Below are positions 42,943 to 48,805 of a DNA stretch of 48,805 nt, piece by piece (positions within the stretch are counted from its first letter, which is position 1; each line of letters starts with the position of its first letter). Origin of the DNA: Streptomyces sp. PH10-H1 (GTDB taxonomy: Bacteria; Actinomycetota; Actinomycetes; Streptomycetales; Streptomycetaceae). Below the pieces are notes generated by a model that saw only the letters and a list, made by a program, of their open reading frames with translations, had not been told where the DNA came from and did no database searches. The stretch is from NCBI RefSeq assembly GCF_030063355.1, contig NZ_JASISZ010000062.1, positions 1-48,805 of the forward strand. Direction: 5' to 3'. The translations under genes and the position numbers were made by a program.

Positions 42943-43247
42943 GGTGACTTCCTTTCGAAGGCTGAAGACGCAGGGGAAGCTGTTTCGGAACTCGGATCGA
43001 GTGGCTGTCCGTGACTGCACGTCAGTCGTGTCGTCCTGGGGAATGGTGTCGAGCGGCCCGCCGCCGGAGACCTGCTCACCGGGGGCATTGGCAGGGCTGA
43101 GCCAGGTCTCGTCGGCCGGCTCGACCGCCTCGGTGGACAGGATCTGCGGCGGCTTCTGGCGGCCGGCCGACCCGCGCCTATTCGCGCTGCGCCGAGGCGA
43201 ACGAACCGCGCGTGCGGGCTACGCCCGCTGACATGAGGCGACGGGTC
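42943..43247. other. Spacer between DUF1048 gene and the ABC transporter genes
   Basis: About 300 bases without a supportable gene. GCGAAC/GTTCGC-like motifs and CGCGCGTGCGGG occur near 43190-43220, but I could not fold a clear terminator. The gap may hold an internal promoter for the ABC genes, so the PadR and ABC parts may not be one transcript. Confidence 0.45.
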
Positions 43248-43574
43248 TTACTTCTCGGCCGCGCCGGGTTCTCCGCTGATGGACTCCTGGTAGACGTCCG
43301 CATAGGTGCGTGAGTCCTTGACCAGGTCGTCGCAGAACGCGGCGACGTCCGTGCCGATGAGTTCCAAGACACCCTTACCGGAGGCGACGCCCTCCTCGAA
43401 GAAGTCGACGATCCCGGGAAGTAGGGGCCCGTCAGGCAGGTCGACCGGTCCGACTTTGAACAGGTACTTCTGCATCTCCTTGTAGACGATCTGGTAGTCC
43501 GGTGGGAGCGCCTTGACCCGAGCCATGTGTGCCCGCCACTGCTTCTTGCCCTCGATGATGTCTTGGATGCCCAC
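43248..43574 (-). CDS. DUF1048 protein
   Basis: A 108-residue protein starting with GTG at 43574 (MGIQDIIEGKKQWRAHMARV), GGGAGG upstream. It contains LPPDYQIVYKEMQKYLF, VDFFEEGVASGKGVLELIG and DVAAFCDDLV, the helical bundle pattern of DUF1048 proteins that accompany PadR regulators. It begins one base after the stop of the neighbouring DUF1048 gene. Function unknown, though DUF1048 proteins are usually linked to PadR-regulated transporters. Confidence 0.85.
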   Translation of the reverse strand: MGIQDIIEGKKQWRAHMARVKALPPDYQIVYKEMQKYLFKVGPVDLPDGPLLPGIVDFFEEGVASGKGVLELIGTDVAAFCDDLVKDSRTYADVYQESISGEPGAAEK

Positions 43575-43575
43575 G

Positions 43576-43932
43576 TCAGCCTCCCATCCGGCTCAATTTT
43601 CTTGCGACGTTCCTGTTCAACTGCTCGCGCCACCGGTCGCGATAGGTTCGAGCTCCTTCTCCACCGGCCAGCGCCGTGCAAAAGCCTCGGATGTCGTCGC
43701 CGAGCACCTCGTGGACGTTCTGCCCGTCCGCCGCTGTTTCTTCGAGCAGCCCCAGGGCGGCGTCGAGGATCGGCATCAGGTTGCGGCCGGTGAAGTCCCC
43801 ATGAGGAAGGAGGTGGCCCTTGATCTGTTCCCACGCTGCCCGGTAGGCGTCTGGCAGGGCCCCGGCCCGGGCTTCGAACGCCTTCCATTCCCTGGTGAGA
43901 TCGCTGCCTGTGATCGTCTCCCAGAAGTTCAT
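43576..43932 (-). CDS. DUF1048 protein (second copy)
   Basis: A 118-residue protein starting at 43932 (MNFWETITGSDLTREWKAFE), overlapping the PadR stop (ATGA). It shares the plan of its neighbour: LPDAYRAAWEQIKGHLL, ILDAALGLLEETAADG and DIRGFCTALAGGEG. The two are a tandem duplicate or functional pair, translated after padR. The open frame upstream of 43932 is padR shadow. Confidence 0.85.
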   Translation of the reverse strand: MNFWETITGSDLTREWKAFEARAGALPDAYRAAWEQIKGHLLPHGDFTGRNLMPILDAALGLLEETAADGQNVHEVLGDDIRGFCTALAGGEGARTYRDRWREQLNRNVARKLSRMGG

Positions 43933-44255
43933 CTCCCGCCCTCCTTGAGCCTGTCGATGCGTGATGAGACGTACTGCCATTTCGTCCAGAACTTCGCGAG
44001 TTCCTCGTGTCCGGCGTCGTTGAGCGCGTAGAACTTGCGCGGCGGACCGACCCCGGATGGTCGTTTCGTCACCTGGACGAGTCCGTTCCTCTCGAGTCGC
44101 AGCAAGATGGTGTACACCGTCCCCTCGACGACGTCGGCGAAGCCGAGCTCGTTCAGCTGACGGGTGATGGCGTACCCGTAGGTTTCCTCGCTGCCAATGA
44201 TTTCGAGCACGCACCCTTCGAGCGTGCCCTTCAGCATCTCCGTCAGGTCGTCCAT
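43929..44255 (-). CDS. PadR-family transcriptional regulator
   Basis: A 108-residue winged-helix repressor. It starts MDDLTEMLKGTLEGCVLEII, continues YGYAITRQLNELG and VVEGTVYTILLRLERNGLVQ (recognition helix and wing) and PRKFYALNDAGHEEL, the standard PadR pattern, then a dimerisation helix. GGAGGAT precedes the ATG. It overlaps the first DUF1048 gene by 4 bases. PadR proteins typically repress their own operon and release on binding a compound, often the substrate of a linked exporter. Confidence 0.94.
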   Translation of the reverse strand: MDDLTEMLKGTLEGCVLEIIGSEETYGYAITRQLNELGFADVVEGTVYTILLRLERNGLVQVTKRPSGVGPPRKFYALNDAGHEELAKFWTKWQYVSSRIDRLKEGGR

Positions 44256-44276
44256 CGCGAATCCTCCTCAGCCCCT

Positions 44277-44325
44277 CGGTACTACGTGCTACCGAGTACC
44301 ACTATACGGTACCACCGAGTAGTGG
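44277..44325. promoter_or_regulatory. PadR operator and promoter
   Basis: A 27-bp near-palindrome at 44299-44325 reads CCACTA-TA-CGGT-ACC-ACCG-AG-TAGTGG. A second inverted repeat, CGGTA-N8-TACCG, is at 44277-44294. On the minus strand TATAGT (complement of 44301-44306) inside the palindrome is a good -10 for the padR operon. A repressor bound here would block transcription, so autorepression is inferred. Confidence 0.72.
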
Positions 44326-44448
44326 AGATGTCAGCGATCGGCGAACACGGGCCGGACTCTGCGATCCGCGAAGCGGAGGAAGAGACCCGGCCGCTCGTAG
44401 TCCCTTACGTTCCTGCGTGCCCTTCGGGACATCGCTTGGCGCCACCAG

Positions 44449-45105
44449 GTGCGCGGTCGGCCTCATGATGTCCGGGGCGAATGCCACGCCGCACGCCAAA
44501 TCTCCACCGGCCGTCTTGCCCTCTGCGGGCTGGGCGCCTTCCACTACCCCAACACGCTGGACTTGACAGAGAACCCCTCGACGACCAGCGCGGTGTGCGC
44601 TGTCGTCATCAGCTGGTGGCGGGAGCGCGCGCCCCAGTCCAGGGCCCTCTGCGGACCCTCCAGCGGCGGCATGTCGAACTTTTCGGCCCACTCGGCGGCA
44701 GCCTGCTGCTCCACCTTCGGCCTCGGCCTGCCGCTGGAGGATCCCGGCTTCGACGCCTCGGTGCTCAGCGAGTTCCGCACCCGCCTGACCGGGGACGGCC
44801 AGGCCGACCGGCTGCTGAGGCTGTTGCTCCGGCACCTGCGCGAGCACCGGCTGCTGGACAAGGGCGGGCGGCAGCGCACCGACGCAACCCATGTCCATGC
44901 CGCGGTCCGGCTGCTCAACCGCCTGGAACTGGCGATGGAGACGATGCGGGCAGCCTTGGAGACGCTGGCGATCGCCGCCCCGGTCTGGTTGCTCGAACAC
45001 GCCCCGGCCGTCTGGTGGGACCGGTATGCCCAGCGCGCGGACGACTACCGGCTACCCCAGCCCGGGTCAGCGCACTTCGCCTCTCACTCACCGCACCGTG
45101 AATAG
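44449..45105 (+). pseudogene. N-terminal remnant of an IS1182-type transposase
   Basis: The frame reads GLGLPLEDPGFDASVLSEFR, GDGQADRLLRLLLRHLREHR, GGRQRTDATHVHAAVRLLNR and WWDRYAQRADDYRLPQ, matching the part of IS1182-family transposases just after the N-terminus (DPGFD.SVLSEFR, RTD.THV.AA). The part before about 44715 does not fit the family and the catalytic core after 45070 is missing. It is a dead fragment. Confidence 0.72.
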
Positions 45106-45342
45106 ACCAGCAGAGTCTTGATCGTGGACACCTGGAGACCGGGACCTGAGGTGGGGATAGGTGTATCCGTCGCGCATCGTATGGAGCGCCACCTCATCAG
45201 TTACGGTGATCTACCGCACAACGTGGAGAGCTGTCCCGACTGTCCCGCGCGTCCTCTCCTTCACCGGGTACATCAACAGTGTCTATTCTCAGCTGAGTTA
45301 CGCCGATGACCAGGCGAGAAGAACCGGGGGAGTCACGCCATC

Positions 45343-47133
45343 ATGAGCGGTACGAACGGGGACGGACACGACGAGCGGGACGATTACGTCGACGGGGGCA
45401 TCAAACCCCTCGCGGTGAGCGACCCCGCGCGGATCGGGCCGTATCTGCTGCTCGGGCGGCTCGGTGCCGGTGGCATGGGGCGGGTGTTCCTCGCGCGGTC
45501 GGACAGCGGGCGAACCGTCGCGGTGAAGGTCGTGCACGAAGAGCACGTGTCCGACGAGCAGTTCAGGGCGCGGTTCCGGCGGGAGATCGACGCGGCGCGG
45601 AGGGTCGGGGAGCAGTACACAGCGCCGGTGCTCGACGCGGGTCCGGGCGACGATCCGCCGTGGGTCGCCACCGGGTACGTTCCCGGGCTCTCGCTCGAAC
45701 AAGTCGTACGGCGGCACGGGCCGTTGCCGACCGCGTCCCTGCACGCCCTCGTCTTCGGGCTGCTGAAGGCGCTCAAGGACATTCACGACGCCGGGATCGT
45801 GCATCGCGACCTGAAGCCGTCCAACGTGATGCTCACCGTGGACGGCACGAAGGTGATCGACTTCGGGATCGCGCGGGCGCTCGAAACATCTGTCGACTCC
45901 TTGCTGACCAGTACGGGGATGATCGTCGGCTCTCCCGGGTTCATGTCGCCGGAGCAGGTGCGCGGGCAGCGCGCCGGGGTGAAGAGCGATGTGTTCACCC
46001 TCGGGTGCGTGCTGGTGTATGCGGCCACCGGGAAGCTGCCGTTCGGGCAGGGGGCCAGCAATCAGCACGCCGTGATGTTCCAGATCGTCGAGGGCGAGCC
46101 CGATCTGATGAGCGTCGAGGACGCCTCGCTGCGGGCGCTCATCGCCCGGTGTCTGATCAAGGACCCCGGCCAACGGCCCAGCGTCGACGAGCTGCTGGAC
46201 GCTCCCGAGCGGACGCGTCCCCTCATCACGCTCGGCACCTGGCTGCCTGCCACCGTGGTCGCGCACCTCGCGCAGCAGTCCGCACGGCTGCTCGACGCCG
46301 AGGCGGCGCCGCTTCGGGAGGAGCCCGTGGACCGGGCGACCGTCGGGCTGCGGTCGCAGACCGGGACTCCCGAAGTCATGCCGGCCGCAGCAGGCGTCAC
46401 GACGGGGGAGCGCGAACGGCGGCCCCGTCGGCGCAACACGCTCATTGTGCTGCCCATCGTCGCCGTTCTCACCGTCGGCGGCGGCACGGCCGCACTGCTC
46501 CATACCTTCGAGAGCGGCGCCGGGGCCGGAGCGGAAGCCAAGTCGCGGGCCAGCAGCGAGAGTGCTACTCCTGCGGGCAGCAACTCAGCGAACACGGCCG
46601 GTAGTTCGCCCGCCACAGCACAGGGCGCCACGGTTGGGCGGAACGCCCAGGGGGGCAGCGGGAGTTCGGCGCCGCCAGGTGGTGGCAGCAGCAGTAATCC
46701 AGCCGCCGGCGGCAGCGGGTCCGGCGGTGGGTCCGGCCCCTCGGGCTCGGGCGGCGGAGGTTTGTCCGGCTCCGTCGGCTCGACCACCAGGCCGCCCGCC
46801 ACCACGCCGGCTACGACGCCCGCCGGCTCCCCGCCGCCTGCCATGACGGGCTACAACGTCGCGTACAACAATTCCTGCGTCGGCGCGTGCAACATGCCGC
46901 TCACGGTGACCTGGTCGGCGGTCTCCCGAGCGACCCGGTACGACATCCACTACACCAACAAGGGCAGTAATTTCACCACGAAGAACGTCGACACCATCTT
47001 GTCCACCGGTGGCACCAAGTACGTGATCAATGGCCCGTACTCCGGTGACGAGATCTGCGTCGCCGTGCGTGCGGCCAACAAGTACGGCGCCTCCGCCTGG
47101 GCGCAGACCTGGTGCGGCACGGTGCCCTACTAG
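45343..47133 (+). CDS. Membrane Ser/Thr protein kinase (Hanks type) with extracellular C-terminal domain
   Basis: A 596-residue protein. The kinase domain (about 33-285) has the G-loop GRLGAGGMGRV (38-48), Lys62 (VAVKVV), HRDLKPSN with catalytic Asp156, DFG (173-175), MSPEQVRG and CLIKDPGQRPS. A basic linker and one membrane helix (LIVLPIVAVLTVGGGTAALL, about 367-390) follow, then a long Ser/Gly/Pro/Thr-rich spacer (about 392-500) and a C-terminal beta-sandwich (TGYNVAYNNSCVGACNMPLT, ICVAVRAANKYGASAW) resembling fibronectin type III, with Cys that may form disulfides. It lacks PASTA repeats. It probably senses an extracellular signal; the ligand and targets are unknown. About 240 bases precede it without a gene. 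Confidence 0.93.
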   Translation: MSGTNGDGHDERDDYVDGGIKPLAVSDPARIGPYLLLGRLGAGGMGRVFLARSDSGRTVAVKVVHEEHVSDEQFRARFRREIDAARRVGEQYTAPVLDAGPGDDPPWVATGYVPGLSLEQVVRRHGPLPTASLHALVFGLLKALKDIHDAGIVHRDLKPSNVMLTVDGTKVIDFGIARALETSVDSLLTSTGMIVGSPGFMSPEQVRGQRAGVKSDVFTLGCVLVYAATGKLPFGQGASNQHAVMFQIVEGEPDLMSVEDASLRALIARCLIKDPGQRPSVDELLDAPERTRPLITLGTWLPATVVAHLAQQSARLLDAEAAPLREEPVDRATVGLRSQTGTPEVMPAAAGVTTGERERRPRRRNTLIVLPIVAVLTVGGGTAALLHTFESGAGAGAEAKSRASSESATPAGSNSANTAGSSPATAQGATVGRNAQGGSGSSAPPGGGSSSNPAAGGSGSGGGSGPSGSGGGGLSGSVGSTTRPPATTPATTPAGSPPPAMTGYNVAYNNSCVGACNMPLTVTWSAVSRATRYDIHYTNKGSNFTTKNVDTILSTGGTKYVINGPYSGDEICVAVRAANKYGASAWAQTWCGTVPY

Positions 47134-47155
47134 ATGATCGATTCCAAGGGGTTCA

Positions 47156-48661
47156 GTGGTCCCTACCTTGTTGATCGGGATATACCCCCCGTCACACCAG
47201 CCGCTTGACAAGAAGATTAGGAATCGGCGACATGCGGTGCGTCAGCGCCTGTGTGCCAGAATGCGGATCTCAAGCGACTGGCGGCCCGAAGATGGATCCA
47301 ACCATCGGGAAGCACACTCGCGGGAGCCGACCGCCTGGGCTCCGCATCTGGAGCACGTGGCCGGAACGGTCGGGGCTCGGGCGATCGCCGAGTTCGGCAT
47401 CGATGTGTCCCGTTTGCACTGGGACATGACCAGCATGTCCGTCCACGGCGCCTATCCGACCGATGGCCAGGACGAGGATTTCCCGGTCATCGGCTACGGG
47501 CATCCCAAGGACCGGCGGGTGGATCTGAAACAGGTCCAGGCCGGGCTCGCGGTGAGCGCCGACGGTGGTATCCCGGTCCATGCCCGGGTCTTCGACGGCT
47601 CGGCGGCCGAGGTCGGCCAGGTCGTCGGCGCGATGAAGGACCTGCGCACGATGGGCGGCACCCGCGACTTCCTGATGGTCGCCGACTCCAAGCTGGTGTC
47701 CTACTCCAACGTCGCCGCCCTGCTGACGGCCGGGGTTCAGTTCATCGCTCCGGCCCCGGCCGCTCAGGTCAAGGACGAGGTCTATGCCGCCCTCGACCTC
47801 ACCCGTGCCACGACTGTGGACTGGGTGCCGGGCAGAGACGCGGGCAAGACAGCCGTGCAGCGTGAGAGTTACCGGGTGCTGGAGGACTCCCACACCCTGG
47901 AGGGGGCGAGGAAGAGCGATCCCGAGCTCACCGTGCGGCGGATCCTGGTTCACTCCACCGCGAACGCCGCCGGCCAGCAGGCCGCCCGGGACAAGCGGCT
48001 GACCAGGGCGGCTGACGATCTCGGCAAGCTCGCCAGAGCGGCCGGCGGACGGCACTACAAGAGCGCCGAGAAGATCGTCGCCCGCCTCGGTGTCATCGCG
48101 GCCAAGCGCCGTGTCGCTTCCTGCCTGCGCTTTCACGTCACCGAGGACGAACACGGCGTCCCCGCTCTGGACCGGAACTTCGATGAGGATGTCCTCAATG
48201 CCGAGGCCGCGGTCGACGGCTGGTACGCGCTTCTGACCTCGCTGCCCGCCGAACAAGCCGATCCGGGCCAGGTCCTGGTCCACTACAAGGGGCAGAGAGC
48301 GGTCGAGCGCCGCTACCACGACCTCAAGGGACCGCTCGCCGTCGCACCGGTCTTCGTGCAGCACAACCGGCGCGTCGCTGCCCTCATCCAGGTCATCTGC
48401 CTGGCCCTACTGGTGTTCAGCCTGATCGAGCGGCAGGTCAGACGGGCCCTGGGCCCCGAGCAGACCATGACCGGCCTCTACCCCGATAACCGTCGGGTCC
48501 GACCGGCCGGCCGCATGATCTTCTACCACCTCGGCGAACTCACCCTGCGCATCGGCAACATCACCGACCCGCCCACCATCCAGATCACCCGTGGCGTTCA
48601 ACTCCACCTCCTCAATCTCCTTGACACCGACATCGGACAAAGCCACTGGCCCCAAACTTGA
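47156..48661 (+). pseudogene. IS1634-type (IS4-superfamily) transposase, N-terminally truncated
   Basis: The recognisable part starts near 47340 (HLEHVAGTVGARAIAEFGID) and runs through LHWDMTSMSVHGAYP (first catalytic Asp), FLMVADSKLVSY (second Asp), GWYALLTSLP and YKGQRAVERRYHDLKGPLAV (catalytic Glu/YREK-like motif) to a normal C-terminus. The first 60 codons of the open frame do not look like the family, and the usual N-terminal 100 or more residues are missing. I therefore call it a truncated copy. The last frame is otherwise undamaged. Confidence 0.75.
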
Positions 48662-48805
48662 ACCGTGACCCTCGAAGTCTGAGTGCGTTGTGGCAAAGGG
48701 AGTCCCTGTTCGATGAGCGGGGGCTTCTTCGTGTGCGGGGCATGATCGTGGAGGGGTGGGGGCAGGCAGCGGACGGCTTGTTGTTGATCGAGGAGGGTGC
48801 GATGC
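48662..48805. other. Window end after the transposase
   Basis: No gene can be supported in the last 144 bases. GAGGAGGG just before ATG at 48802 looks like the ribosome binding site of a plus-strand gene that begins at the very edge of the window. Confidence 0.35.

Noticed and set aside
43178..43888. Longer minus-strand frame covering both DUF1048 genes
   Set aside because: It is out of frame with both DUF1048 proteins, which have recognisable sequence and proper starts.
45230..45260. GTCCCGACTGTCCCG as a candidate second attachment site for the tRNA-Pro element
   Set aside because: Only a few bases match the tRNA 3' end and the T-loop sequence is missing.

Overview
The base composition (very high GC, coding third positions almost all G or C), the frequent GTG starts, the gene families and the IS types all point to a Streptomyces or close relative. 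The window reads as an accessory, island-like region. It begins at a complete tRNA-Pro(GGG) with a tyrosine integrase facing the tRNA 3' end, an XRE regulator and a divergent excisionase-like gene, the usual boundary of an actinobacterial integrative element. I found no second copy of the tRNA 3' end, so the far attachment site is lost or outside the window.

Region 3.2-17.1 kb (minus strand) is one tightly packed type VII (ESX-like) secretion operon. In transcription order it holds two small Esx-like proteins, a DUF6507-like protein, an 857-residue polymorphic toxin with a nuclease-like C-terminus, an Imm49 immunity protein, an RDD membrane protein, a small membrane protein, EccD, a MinD/ParA-like ATPase, EccC and a DUF6177-like protein. 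Many junctions are 4-base ATGA/GTGA overlaps. EccB, EccE and mycosin are absent.

Region 17.9-26.5 kb is the most unusual part. A second, archaeal-type aspartyl-tRNA synthetase lies behind a full-length T-box leader whose specifier reads GAC (Asp) and whose T-box bulge (UGGC) fits the G73 discriminator of tRNA-Asp. Facing it is a unidirectional array: an XRE/TPR regulator, a 2H phosphoesterase ('2'-5' RNA ligase' family), a 118-residue orphan protein, a radical SAM/SPASM enzyme, a second radical SAM enzyme, a JmjC/cupin-type Fe(II)/2-oxoglutarate oxygenase and a membrane-anchored Mrr-like nuclease. An identical 11-bp palindromic element sits upstream of the regulator and upstream of the orphan/rSAM genes. 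I read this as a probable undescribed peptide-modification or natural-product locus; the extra AspRS could be a self-resistance copy or a supplier of Asp-tRNA.

Region 26.8-33.8 kb (plus strand) carries small membrane proteins, a conserved hypothetical, an APC amino-acid permease, a glutamine-synthetase-like ligase, a double-HTH LuxR-like protein and several small orphans. Region 33.8-41 kb is an IS and recombinase graveyard: a nested transposase element, an IS3 remnant, an IS66-like tail, a split HTH plus frameshifted zinc-ribbon recombinase, and a broken integrase, with an intact prolyl aminopeptidase between them. Region 41.1-44.3 kb is a PadR-DUF1048-DUF1048-ABC exporter operon with a clear palindromic operator. 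The end holds an IS1182-like remnant, a membrane Ser/Thr kinase and a truncated IS1634-like transposase.
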